A model generated the notes under the pieces. It saw only the letters and a program-made list of their open reading frames with translations. It was not told the origin of the DNA and searched no databases. DNA of 64,000 bases from Hippasteria phrygiana (taxonomy: Eukaryota; Echinodermata; Asteroidea; Valvatida; Goniasteridae), in contig JAZGUH010000123.1 in NCBI GenBank assembly GCA_037893225.1, positions 124,001 to 188,000 on the forward strand. Direction: 5' to 3'. Positions within the stretch are counted from its first letter, which is position 1, and each line of letters opens with the position of its first letter. A program made the position numbers and the translations under genes. Below, piece after piece: positions 52,501 through 62,944 of the stretch.

Positions 52501-55500
52501 GTGTTCAAATAATTTTGCCACCACTGTAGGTTATGAGATTTCCAATGCAACATTCTACAAAAACATTGACAGACGATAAGTAACAGATTTGGTAAGTTTC
52601 AAATTTTTAATTAGTAGCATGACGCTCCTAATTCAAAAAGTTTTAATATAACATCAATCTTTGCGCATAACACATATTAAAACAATGCATTTTAGGAAGA
52701 CCAAATAAAGTGCACAGCATAGTAAGAGTTTTTATGTTCTCACTCAAAAATAGTTTTCTTTCACAATTTGTCACTAGAGGGAAATCTATTAAAATAAAAT
52801 GTTCAGTCAGAACAAGGACATGGAAGCTTTAAACAAAACTAACTAAACATGCAGTAATTGAGTAAAACCAGGTGATTCACAATACAGTAATTTCAACGGA
52901 GAGGCCATTTTCAAACTTTATACATTTGACAAATCATCCACAGTGCCTCGTCCATCCGAGGGTATTTCTCGTGATATTTCAGTTTTTTAACAGAACTTGA
53001 AAAATATTTTGAAGCCAAACAAATATGAGCAATCATTATCCATCCAGAAAAAAAATTCAACAACTTAAAACTTTGCGAAACCAACTGAGGTAAAACAAAC
53101 AGTTTTGGCCCAGTGTAGAAAAGCACATATTGTTTTTGACAACTTCCCATGATACACATTTTTTTAAATGGCCTCCGGGACAGACCGTTGTCGTGGAACT
53201 ATATAATGAACTTAATATGCTAGCATGCCACCAATTCTAGTATATTTGTACCAAGTTAATTCTTGTAATCTGGAAAGTAGGTTGTGGTCTACCCACAACG
53301 TACTCTCCAGTGTACAACTCCACCATGCAAAGCTTCAAATAATACCTAATCTGCTAATATCAAAATGTAAATTTCATGAAGCAGGCAACATACCTGTGCC
53401 CGAGAGACATCCGAGCATGCTCCACACACCAACTCCGTGGGGTCATAGTCACCCTGTATGCCCAAGTCTTGATCGCAGCGAGCTTCACCCCCATAGTAAG
53501 CCTGACAATGACAACATTAAGACAGATTTATAACAGTAACTCAAAACAAGAACATGAAGAATACAATACGGGCATGTTTATTAAGTCTACACCTTATAAA
53601 AGAAGGCTTAGGACAAATGGAGGTTTCAGCGGTTTCTGAAGACCACTGAGAATCCAGATGGCTTCTTATATGTAAATTAAACATGACTGATAACCTCAAA
53701 TAATAGTGGGCAATTCCGTATGGGAAATAAGTAAAATGACTAATTTTAAAGTTGATCAAATCACCATTAAATTAGATATCCAGAGTGGCTAAATGCATGC
53801 TTACATGTAGCAAGGAACCAAAAACCGTTTGAGAATATGTTTATTGGTTATATAGATTTCATACAATTTTATTTGGAAATTAAGGTAAAAAAAATCCATC
53901 ATTTTCTGACGTAATTCCGTTACCGACACATTTTTGGCCTTGAATCTTTCCACATGTAGGAAGTTTCAATTTATTTTTATTTTGATATGATAGCAGGGGT
54001 ATAACCAGACCATATAAAAGTGTTTGTAATCAGGTAGGCCTTAAGACTAATCCACATATGTAAAAATACAGCACAAATTCTTCTGAAATTCCGTTACCGT
54101 TACCGCGGAATTGCCCTAGTGGTGCTGTTTGGCACTACGGGTGGATCTGTGTGATTGCATACCAGTTTAGTGCGATCTTCCGATCTACTCTTCGTGCAAG
54201 CATCAGTTGATCACGCAAATGTTGGCCGATCGCACAAACAATAACTGGTTGATCAAGCAGGGCTGAGTTTGCTCCATCTACCAATCACACAGAGGAACCT
54301 GCCTAATCAGCAAATCGAGAATCCATTACTGCACAATTTATCAACCGTGCAGGTTCTTCCCTCCCCCCCCCCCCCCCCCCCCCCCCAATAATCTGCCAAA
54401 TTCTGCCTGGCAAAAGTATCCTGCACAATCCGTAGAAGGAACAAACTCCACCATGTACAATCAGCCAATGTTGGCGCGATCAACCGCTGTTTGTGTAAAA
54501 CCATAGATCACAAGATTGGGCAGATCCATTCATTGTACCCAACAGTGTTATACCGTTAACCTAGTGATTGCTCATCACAGCAGGCAGAGACAAAGCCCGA
54601 CACTATCAGACAAACAGACAATCAGACAAACACATGGCCTATTTTAGATATCACTTCCATAACCCCCTTCCCCTCAGCCTACCCTTTTACACTTGAAGCA
54701 GACGTAATAGGCGTATCTGTTCATAGCGAAGCCGGCAGGGTCGTTGTAGAACCTAGCCCCTGGCGTAGTGATGGCTTCACAGTTATGTAGACCCTCATAC
54801 TCCATCCTCATCAAGGCTTTACGTCTAACATCGGCCTGGAGGTCAGTAATGGGGGTCAGCACGTCGTGTAGGACCTTATGCTCCATGTCGGCCTGAAATG
54901 GGTACAAATCCTATCATTATGATTTTAATAACAAAAAGATGTCAGAAAAATTTGGGGGTAGCCACGTCCCAATTATAAATACAATTATTAAAACTTCCGT
55001 AATACTGTAACTCATAACTGCATTAGCCTTTATGAGAAATGGAGGACACGATACGAGGGCACCATTTGGTTAAGTTGGTTGAGGCAAACTTTTATATATT
55101 TGCCAGTTGACACTTTTGTGTTTACTAAACCAAGCAGCGCTCTCCAATTGTGTCTTCCATTTCGTAAAAAAAGAAGGCTAATTATTTGGAGAGGAAATTA
55201 CGGCAAAAATTACACAATCTTGTTACTCCGTAAACTCACAGCTTGGACATTTATCAAATGCCACACACTCAAAACAAAATGTGTACAGCACCAGCCTAAT
55301 GCTAGTCATCTTCTTACCTTGCAGATGGGGCACAATGAGAAGCCAAACGTGATCCTAGGCCCTACCCACTGTCTCTCCAAGACGTTCTGACAGCAGTGCT
55401 TGTGGAACACATGACCGCATTCAAGCTACAAGGAAGGGAAAAATACAAAAGTTGATATCTTATATCACAGAAATTCTGTGAGAACTTATCCCCTGATAAA

Positions 55501-58500
55501 ATGCTTCTACCCAACAAATTGCACTGTGTAGCGCGAGGTGCCACTCAGAATAAGTGCACTATGGTTCAATATATTGGTCCAACTGGATCGATGTATACAC
55601 AGGAACTCCAGTTGCTACGAATATGGTACTTTAGTAGCCACACGATAATACTTTCCGAGTTGTTAGATAATCCTTCGGGGGGGGGGGGGGGGGGGAGTGG
55701 GTGGTAAAGTTATACAAATATAACATTTGGAATTTTGAAAGTTTCAAATTTGATGAGTGGCCACGCTGAGTACAAGTGAAAACAAATCTGTGATTATTAC
55801 TAGTACGAATCTAGGTACTTTTTCAAAGGTTTTTTAACAACATCTGTACTCTTCCATGTATTGTAAAAACGGCCCAGAGAATATAATTTTCCTAAGAGGA
55901 AGGGGAAACTTTATTGTGGTTCATGATACACTGAAAGAAAATACAGTTAAAACCAAACTATTAACTTGTACAATAGCTGAATTCTTTGAGCATGTCAATT
56001 ATAAAGATCAAATGTGTGCAATGTTGAATGCCAAACTGCACTGGACTCAAGATCTCAGTTAATATAGATTGTGTGTTCGAGTTCAATGGGGCCGTGGTGC
56101 TTGTGTCCCCGAGCAGGACTCTTTGTCACTAACTACTTCCCACAACCCAGGAGTAGATTTGCACCTTTGGGGGCAGTGAAATTAATTTACAACCGGGGCT
56201 GTATACGCCCTTGGGAGCTGAGGTTTCAGGAATGATTGATGGGCCCGGGTAGCAGGGGTAATAATGAAGCGTCTGGAGCACCATGATCATGCTGGATTTA
56301 TGCGCTTTATAAGTATACACATTATTAACCTATTGCACACAGACGAAGGCCATGGCCACGATTTGAAAAAGACCACCTGGCTGGTTGTCGCCTATATGCG
56401 CATTCCTGTACATACTCAATCCATTATCTGCCTATTGTTTGCATTACGCTTGGCTGCACAAGCCCGTATTGGCATACCAGCACCCCATCAATAACAGCCA
56501 GACAGAATAGATTTATAGCTGACGACCAAAAAAGTACCTGTACAGCCGGAGCGCAGGCCAGTGCCTCGGTGAAGCAGATCATACACATATCATCAGCATC
56601 CTGCTTGAGGGTTATGTCCCTACTGCAGCCGTGCAGGCAGGGTAGGCACACCTCCTCCTCCCTCACCCCACCGCAGAGATGACCGCAGGAGAGGGTCTTG
56701 GTGCAGGCACTCTTGATGTGCTTCTGGCAGTCAGGGTCATCGCACACGCTGCCCACGGCCAGCAGGCCGCTGGTGGCCAGGGAGCCACAGAAGCGACAGG
56801 TGCCGACGGAGCTGCCCGCTACCGCGCTGGCTGCGTTACCTGGTGGCGGGGGAAGAATAGAGGTTTTTTGTGTTTGGGCTAGTATTTACCTACATCACTA
56901 GGGAAGAATATGCGATCTTGAATAAAATAAGGGAATCACCCAACATGATCTAAAAAGCAAAGTTTTAAAAAAGGCCTGCTCCATTTTTGAAAACGGCATA
57001 ACACTAGACAAGTTTCTTTTTTATATTGTCTTAATTAATCGCAACCTTAAACCATAACAAAGAGAGCTTTGTAATTGCCATGTTTACCTGAGGCAGCCTC
57101 TTTGAACTCCACCATGGCCTTGAGAGTCTTAGAATCAGCCAGCGTCATGACCCAGAAGAGCTTACTGCGACCGCATCCCTCATGAAGGTCCACCTTGATG
57201 GCTTCCTCTTCCTCCTTAAACACCTGCCAGGTCAAAAGATGAAGATAAGTACCGAGATGTTTTCATCAGACTTTAAGGTAACCTGAAAGTCTGAGCGGAG
57301 CAAGTCCGAGCAAGGAACACTGTTTAACAAGAGATTGATTTATGGCATACCGTACACCTGCGCAATAACATCCAAGCATGAACGATTGGACTATTGATCT
57401 CTCACCTTTTGCAGTCATTTTTATTTGTCTCAGATTTTGAATATTCTACGTTGAATTACAAGTAATGCGATTGGACAGTATTTCACAAAATCCGTTCACG
57501 AGATTATACCACAAATAGGTAAATTGTGCCACTGGTCCCCTGTATTGTGATTGTGGTTGAGCTTGAAAGCATTGCTACTGTAACCAGTGCGACCATGCCC
57601 TGTAGGCTGGTTCCAGACGGCCGATTTGGTTGACTTTCTTGCTAGGTAAGGCTAACAATTGTCAACAGCAGTTAACTACGCCCGACGTAAACAATTCTCA
57701 CCCAAACTTGCCTACTGTTACACATGATTGAGGAGAATAAGAAGCATTACTTAGGTTGACAAACCTGCTAGTGTACATATTAAATGCTAGTCAGTACCCC
57801 TTCAATTTTTGACATTACCACCTTAACCTCTAGTTTGTACCTCTGACTTCTGCTTACTGCATAGTTTAAACCTCAAAACCTAGTATGTACAGTGAAACGC
57901 CGCTTTAATGAACATCGCGGGATCCACAGATTTTGTTCGGTATAGCGATTGTTCGGTATAGCGATTGTTCGGTATAGCGATTTTCAGCCTGCGGTTAATT
58001 TTTTAATAATGAACATGTACTGGCCATTAATTGAATCTCGTGTGAATTACATGTTCATACTTTTTAAGCTTACCGAATTCTAAAGCAACAGTTGGCTTTT
58101 CGCTTCTATTCCTTGAGGAAATAATAGCCACCTGTCACTCTTCAACATAAAGCTGCGGCCGTTCTGAATTGCAAACAGCCCAAATACCTGTCACATTTTT
58201 TAATCCGCTGCCTTTTTTTCAACAACAATGTTCGGTAAGTTTTGTACACAAAATTTGGGAGCCAAGGATGGTGCTCAGTATAGCCGAATGTTCGGTATAG
58301 TGGTGTTCGGTATAGCGGCGTTCCACTGTATATCTAAGTTCTGGCCAAATCTCTGGTTTAAACCTCGAATACTCTAACTGAAATCTATTAAAGACTCCAA
58401 CTAATAACTCACAATACTAATCAACAAAGTTAGCTGGCCTAACATGTCAAACTTAAACAAGTTCTTTCTGAAAGGCAAAACTCGGAATACTAATAACTGC

Positions 58501-61500
58501 CTCATGGACCTAGTTAGCATCTCTATCTTAACTAACAATTCCTCCAACTCTAGTTATCCCATGTTAAACTCACTTCTCACTAGACACACCCTAAACATCC
58601 AGTTAGCAAATCAAACTTCCTCTCATTAAGGATGCGCTACTCAAAAATGTTACGTTAGCATCCAAAAAACTTTGTCACCTTGCGTTGATGCGATCTTGTT
58701 CTTCGATGGAGATGCAAGACCTTGTCACACTCGGCACAGAGATTGGCACACTCGTTGCACAGGATAATAGCAGGTGTCTCCCCGTCGTCATGGTTATCAC
58801 ACGTTGGCTGGTGGCAGACAGGACGAAAAAGAATAAACGAGCTTTTCCAAAAAGACCTCAACATTACTCAAAGAGTTCTTACATGTTTTGGGTGCTAATA
58901 AACATGAAGATATTCTATAACTTAGTGAATAAAGTTTCAATCCATTAATGCATGCATTAGCCAAATCTGTATTTTGAGTGACTCCAAATAAGGAATACCA
59001 AAAGCAGCAATTCTTGGAACATTCCAATGAGAACATTGCTTGTTCCAATTGAGGACACCCGCTGTTCCCACTAGAATAAGTTTGGGAACACCACTCGATC
59101 CATGGTCTCTGCATGTGCACTCTTTAAAGAGGATATTGATTGCCGAGACCAAATTTTCTGGATGCACCATCTTAAACAAAACAACAATTTGAGAAAATAA
59201 ATCTATGTTAAAACTGTCTGAACGTAACTCATCCAAATCAACAATTGAAAAATTAAATCTGTTAAAATTGTCTGAACGTAACTCGTCCAAATCAACAATT
59301 GTAAATCTATGTTAAAATTGTCTGAACGTAATACCTCATTTGAATCAACAATTTGAAAAAGACCCATGACAAAATGATTCTTGCAGCCAGATGTCAAACG
59401 TAACCCCCTCACCTTCTGTTTGATTGTTCCTGCTTCCTTACTGTGACCCCATTGACTGGAGGACAGCCTCTCAACATGCTCCGTCTCCAAGACGCACAAC
59501 GATGATAACGACAGCCACAACTAGATAGAGAAACACAAAACAAACACTGGATCATTATATATCGCAACAAATTTACATTTTTTTTAAGTTTCCAATCACA
59601 AAGGCTCACTGAGCTATAAACCAAAAGCAGTTTAAAATTTCAACTGTCTCATGCCAGTATCTAAACTGATACAATGCATAGAGTTGATGGCACAACATCA
59701 CATCTGAAGGATGTAATCCACTCTTTTGACAATGAAGGGCCTTTCATTAGTGCTGCAAGTCAACCTACAAGTTCAATTTCAAGTTTGGTTTGGCACCATT
59801 CAGAAATTTATGTCCAAATAGTTTGGTTCGGTTTCAGCAGTAAATTGAAACTTGAAAGGGATTTGCATACCCGAGATTGCATGAAACAATTTTATTTTCT
59901 CCCCCATCAATTGTCAGCAAGCATTTGCATATTAGAAAAGTCCTTTTCCGGCAGTTTGTTGGTGGTTATTACTTAAGCAAAAATCAGAAAAAATAGTCTG
60001 ACTTGGATTCCATTCAGCATCAAATCTAATTTTGCGGGGGCCGCCAATTTTTTTCTATTATGGTCAAGTTGTAACAGGAACAATAAATGCATAGGCCGAT
60101 CCTACTCTCACTTTATATGAATATCACTTTTGGAATAATACATTCTAAGACTTTTGTTAGAACCCATGTGACTGCTTCTAACCAATGAGATAACACATGT
60201 AACACCACAATGTAAGACTATTTTTGACACTGACCGTGTGGGTCTTGATGCATTCCGCCGGCTGTCTCCTAGTTTCATCCAGCTTGGTTAGAGACAGCAC
60301 TGCCTCAGCTATACCTCCCTTGGTTACTGTGGCCCACACCTCCGACAGTTTGCCCTGAGAAAAAATATGACACAATGTTGTCCTTTGTCAAATGACAGGG
60401 GGAAAAAAAGACAGAAAAACGGCAAGAATACTGGTCGGGGCTTCAAGTGCTTGGAACAATAATGCGCATTAACAGCTGTGTGGTTTTGTCAGCAGATTTA
60501 AAAGATACTTTTTCAGATTCTGTTACAATGTCATCCAATCTATATCGTCTTACAAACTGAACCTTTAGTTAGTTCAACAGATTAGTAGTTCATCCACTAC
60601 ATTTGCACGAGTGCAAAGTATATACTGCAGAATGGCCGCTGACTAATACAAGGAGCAATATAGTGGCTTGGTATTTTTAACATCAAGCATTAATTTTTCT
60701 GTGCATGTCATGCCCCATCTGCCAATGTTGTGTTCGCAATGTGGTAAAATGCCTGTATCTCAAATGTACCAATACCTTCAGCACTGGCGTGACACCACCT
60801 GAAAATGGCAGTCACCGGATAATAGTTTACTGCAGAATAAGCCAGTTCGGTATCTCAAAGGTCAAAGGTTATTTGGGAATAAAATTGCTGACGTAATGTC
60901 ACGCCGTGTTACGCGAACGCCCATTCTGATTAAATTTAACACGTGCGTATTGTGCAACCACCTTTTGCATTCACACTCGAGCGTTAGGCCACGCGGGTCA
61001 CTCAGGATAAAATGTCATTGTGCACATGCGCAGTTGAAATACCGAACTGGCTTATTGCAGAAAATGCAGATAAATGACTTGACATTCCTTACTCGATGCC
61101 ATGAGACACACATCAACTCACCGCTGACATGTCCTTGATGAGACCGATGACCCTCTCGGCGATGTTGTGTGACATGCTTCCCCGCATCCACCACCGCCCC
61201 TTACTGGTCCTCTTGGACGGGCTTTCCTCGGCAGCGGCGACGGCACCCAGGTTGCCCGCAAGCTGCTGCTGTTGCTGCTGCAACCTGGCCAGGGTGAGCG
61301 AGTGGGTACCCTTTCCACCCACGCTCAGCCCTGGGATCTGTCCCCCTGCCACTCCTTTCACCTTGGTCTGCACGGTCAAGGTCTTAGCGATGCAGGCCAG
61401 GAAGATATCCAGGATGCCCACGCCGTCCTCGGTGAAGGACTCGCTGGGCTTGTCGCTGCCGGTGGACTGGGTCAGGATGCTGAGGTCGGCCGGCGGTAAG

Positions 61501-62944
61501 GTGGTCACCCCGGTCAGCTTGGCGAAGTGGGCCGGGGGGATCTCCGGCAAGAGGCGTCGGATGATGGATGTTACCTGCCGAGGATGAAGGGGATGACAAC
61601 ACAATGTGTGAACTTGGAGAAGTCAGTGGAAAATGAACGGACAGTTCCAAGCATTATGGAGTGACAAATACAAACCATTTTCTTATTTCAAAAAATTGTA
61701 TAAACAACAACTGCTACTAACGTTCTGTAACACCAAATGTCCAACCTTGATTCATTATGTTTATGAAATATGAATTTTCATAACTGCTATTATGGAGTGA
61801 TGCAAAATGGACACGACTTTTGACCCCACAAAAAAAGAAAAACAAAAAGACAGAAATCCATTAAGGCAAACCTCTTCTTTGTTCAAAATATCATATAATT
61901 TTTTTAAAACACAAACCAAATTCAACTAATCAAGATATTAACAAATACTCCACAGAAAAACTTAAAGTAAAATTCTCTTTGAACAAAAAAAAAGAAAAAC
62001 GGAGCCCACTGGATTACTTGCAGTGGAATTGCAAGCTCATTTGTTCAACAGGACACTGCAGATTTTGCTGTACCAATGTGGCAGTCATTTTAACCCTTTC
62101 CTTACCACATTGTTTATTGGCTTATCTTCCCCCAGTACCACATTTTAATAGTCAAGTGTGAACTCAAGCAGAAAAAGCAGCCGACTGCTTGCTGAATGGT
62201 TGTATTTTGAACCAAAGATTTCACACTCAAGAGTTTATTAAAACAGAAAATGTTGTGTTGTTCCATGAAAATTACTCTTTTATATGGTGTAAAAATGAAA
62301 GTCACAGCTGATAACATAGCAAAGAATGGCTGTTTTCTCTTTTGGCCCACTTTATCAAATAGGAAACTTGTTTGTCACACAAACAAATGCCACTCCATAC
62401 AAAAGACTGTGGAAGAAACTTCATACACAGTTTTCTCAAAATATTGTAATTGTGACACAATTTGATAGCATTATTAGAAAGATCTGAAAAAGCTCTTTCG
62501 TTGGTATGAGGATGAAGTATGGAAAGCAAAAAAAGCAACACAAACACTAGAGTTTACTGAAACATGGTGAACATATCTGTTGTTTGGCTGCTTTGTGGGT
62601 TGGTTTCCTTGTCGAGTAAACTCGACATTGGTAAGCAAAGGGTTAGAGTGCATCCACACCCATACCTGTCGTTGAATCCTCGGCGTGCCAGTGTGCAGCA
62701 GCGCCAGCAGGTCCTGCAGTAAGGCTGCCTGCTGCGCCACGTACACCCTGCCAACGCTGGAGCCACTCAGGGCCAGCACCATGGACAGCAGCTCGAAACA
62801 GTAGGCGTCGGTGGACAGGAAGGGCTGGGGGTCCTCGCTGGGACTGAGTACGGCCGCTGTGGTCCTAGTGGCGAGGTTGGACTCCCATTCTTCTCTCATC
62901 TTGGCCGTCTCCTTGCGGATGGCTTGCACAATGTGGGAACAGAC
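49471..62944 (-). CDS. MYCBP2: MYCBP2 / PAM / Highwire E3 ubiquitin ligase, C-terminal 744 aa, 12 exons, 5' part missing
   Basis: Twelve - strand exons join in frame to 2235 coding bases ending in TGA at 49471-49473. In coding order they are 62666-62944, 61122-61574, 60235-60354, 59413-59520, 58679-58807, 57088-57223, 56538-56839, 55318-55425, 54683-54892, 53394-53501, 51650-51815 and 49471-49586. All junctions are GT-AG and phases agree. The product matches the end of the very large (about 4640 aa in human) ligase that controls synapse growth and axon degeneration through DLK and NMNAT2. It contains a B-box-like zinc finger, a RING split over two exons, and the tandem-cysteine domain of the RING-Cys-relay mechanism. 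The cysteines equivalent to human C4520 (in GGEARC) and C4572 (in FFCFG) are both present. Upstream exons lie beyond the right edge. Confidence 0.96.
50233..50670. mobile_element. pogo/Tc1-like MITE, copy 1, in MYCBP2 last intron
   Basis: CAGTGGAACACCGCCATAACG at the left is mirrored at the right by CGGCGTTCCACTG, with flanking TA on both sides (50231-50232, 50671-50672). Both ends hold TTCGGTATAGCG repeats. 438 bp. Confidence 0.82.
50870..51085 (-). repeat. tRNA-derived SINE in MYCBP2 last intron
   Basis: Read on the - strand: an A-box-like CTAACATAGTGGTTC near 51065-51080, then B-box GGTTCGATTCC, then a body with TGTGTGGGTTTCC. B-box and head spacing fit a tRNA-derived SINE. Confidence 0.6.
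51110..51500. repeat. A-rich low-complexity stretch with AGTAGGA motifs
   Basis: Repeated AAAGTAGGA/AAAATAGGA text in the MYCBP2 intron. No regular period is seen. Confidence 0.5.
51650..51815 (-). CDS. MYCBP2: MYCBP2 exon 11 of window: catalytic tandem-cysteine segment
   Basis: 166 bp, phase 0 to 1, with acceptor ATTTTTTTAG and donor GTTAGT. It encodes [19 protein letters not shown], then [20 protein letters not shown]. The Cys of FFCFG corresponds to human C4572, the downstream esterifying residue. The neighbouring Phe residues (F4573, F4578, F4586) and the His of NACH (H4583) are also kept. Confidence 0.96.
52119..52526 (-). mobile_element. Deleted Tc1-like transposon with transposase remnant
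   Basis: CAGTGGTTTGCAAAATTATTC at the left is inverted at the right as GAATAATTTTGC-like text ending CCACTG, flanked by TA (52117-52118, 52527-52528). On the - strand a frame includes [14 protein letters not shown] and [11 protein letters not shown], then GWTHQ. This resembles the C-terminal end of a Tc1 transposase. It is truncated and inactive. Confidence 0.75.
53394..53501 (-). CDS. MYCBP2: MYCBP2 exon 10 of window: mediator loop with relay cysteine 1
   Basis: 108 bp, 36 codons, phase 0 to 0, with acceptor TTGTCAG and donor GTATGT. It encodes [33 protein letters not shown]. The Cys in GGEARC corresponds to human C4520, the upstream relay residue. The loop after it (QDLGIQG) differs from the human one (AEAGRGD). 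Confidence 0.96.
53706..54119. mobile_element. MITE-like element with GGGCAATTCCG ends
   Basis: GTGGGCAATTCCGTATGG at the left is inverted at the right (reverse complement AGGGCAATTCCGCGGTAACG). ATTCCGTTACCG recurs inside at 53926 and 54088. It lies in the intron between MYCBP2 exons 9 and 10 of the window. Confidence 0.5.
54683..54892 (-). CDS. MYCBP2: MYCBP2 exon 9 of window: linker to tandem-cysteine domain
   Basis: 210 bp, 70 codons, phase 0 to 0. The acceptor is CCCATTTCAG and the donor GTAGGC. It encodes [36 protein letters not shown] and [12 protein letters not shown]. This is the most conserved stretch of the protein, with the first cysteines of the tandem-cysteine domain at its end. 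Confidence 0.96.
55318..55425 (-). CDS. MYCBP2: MYCBP2 exon 8 of window: second half of RING
   Basis: 108 bp, 36 codons, phase 0 to 0, with acceptor CCTTGTAG and donor GTAAGA. It encodes [29 protein letters not shown] and LCPICK. Together with the previous exon it supplies the C, H, H, C and CPIC ligands of a RING-H2-like finger. Confidence 0.96.
56345..56510 (+). repeat. Dispersed repeat of the GCTTGGCTGCACAAGCC family
   Basis: Homologous to 43340-43500 and partly to 21700-21780 and 17276-17435. It ends about 28 bp from the donor of MYCBP2 exon 7 on the - strand. Confidence 0.75.
56538..56839 (-). CDS. MYCBP2: MYCBP2 exon 7 of window: cysteine-rich segment and first half of RING
   Basis: 302 bp, phase 1 to 0. 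The acceptor is CGCCACCAG and the donor GTACTT. It completes Gly and encodes [34 protein letters not shown] and then [19 protein letters not shown]. The C-x2-C of MCMIC is the first zinc pair of the RING. The exon is G+C-rich. The E2-binding RING is completed by the next exon. Confidence 0.96.
57088..57223 (-). CDS. MYCBP2: MYCBP2 exon 6 of window
   Basis: 136 bp, phase 0 to 1, with acceptor GACCTGGCAG and donor GTAAAC. It encodes [20 protein letters not shown] and then [20 protein letters not shown]. The block VDLHEGCGR is a hallmark of PAM/Highwire proteins. It ends with the first base of a Gly codon. Confidence 0.95.
57890..58328. mobile_element. pogo/Tc1-like MITE, copy 2, in MYCBP2 intron
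   Basis: 439 bp, the same family and orientation as 50233-50670, sharing AACATCGCG, GATCCACAGATTTTGTTCGG, CTATTCCTTGAGGAAATAA-like and GGCGTTCCACTG. TA lies on both sides (57888-57889, 58329-58330). Confidence 0.82.
58679..58807 (-). CDS. MYCBP2: MYCBP2 exon 5 of window: B-box-like zinc finger
   Basis: 129 bp, 43 codons, phase 0 to 0. The acceptor is CCACCAG and the donor GTGACA. It begins [11 protein letters not shown] and carries the spaced residues C-x2-H, C-x2-C, C-x2-C and HLHRR...H expected of a B-box-like zinc site. The sequence is nearly the same as in vertebrates. Confidence 0.95.
59197..59360. repeat. Three-copy tandem repeat, about 62 bp
   Basis: TGTCTGAACGTAACTC then CCAAATCAACAATTG repeats three times, decaying to the right. 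It is in the intron between MYCBP2 exons 4 and 5 of the window and ends about 50 bp from exon 4. Confidence 0.8.
59413..59520 (-). CDS. MYCBP2: MYCBP2 exon 4 of window
   Basis: 108 bp, 36 codons, phase 0 to 0, with acceptor TCTATCTAG and donor GTGAGG. It encodes [20 protein letters not shown], then SQWGHSKE. Human has LWLALASLCVLDQDHVDRLS at this place. Confidence 0.94.
60235..60354 (-). CDS. MYCBP2: MYCBP2 exon 3 of window
   Basis: 120 bp, 40 codons, phase 0 to 0. The acceptor is TTTTCTCAG and the donor GTCAGT. It encodes [19 protein letters not shown] and then [19 protein letters not shown]. It aligns to the human segment with LSEAW and IAET in the same order. Confidence 0.92.
60831..61060. 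mobile_element. Hairpin element in MYCBP2 intron
   Basis: TGCAGAATAAGCCAGTTCGG (60831) is mirrored by CCGAACTGGCTTATTGCA (61042-61060), about 175 bp apart. The enclosed sequence is G+C-richer than the intron. Confidence 0.6.
61122..61574 (-). CDS. MYCBP2: MYCBP2 exon 2 of window
   Basis: 453 bp, 151 codons, phase 0 to 0, with acceptor CTCGGCAG and donor GTGAGT. It encodes [38 protein letters not shown], a run of six glutamines from CAG-type codons, and [10 protein letters not shown]. It is distinctly G+C-richer than the flanking introns. The glutamine stretch and the following Ala/Ser linker look like a variable insert compared with the vertebrate protein. A long open frame on the opposite strand (61129-61587) is a by-product of this high G+C. 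Confidence 0.93.
62666..62944 (-). CDS. MYCBP2: MYCBP2 exon 1 of window
   Basis: 279 bp, 93 codons, phase 0 to 0. The acceptor is CCCTTCAAG and the donor GTATGG. It starts [20 protein letters not shown] and continues through [15 protein letters not shown] to TPRIQRQ. This is an alpha-helical region upstream of the zinc-binding part; the family reads similarly there. Confidence 0.9.

Noticed and set aside
61129..61587. 152-codon + strand open frame
   Set aside because: It is antisense to a well-supported MYCBP2 exon. Its length follows from the exon's high G+C.
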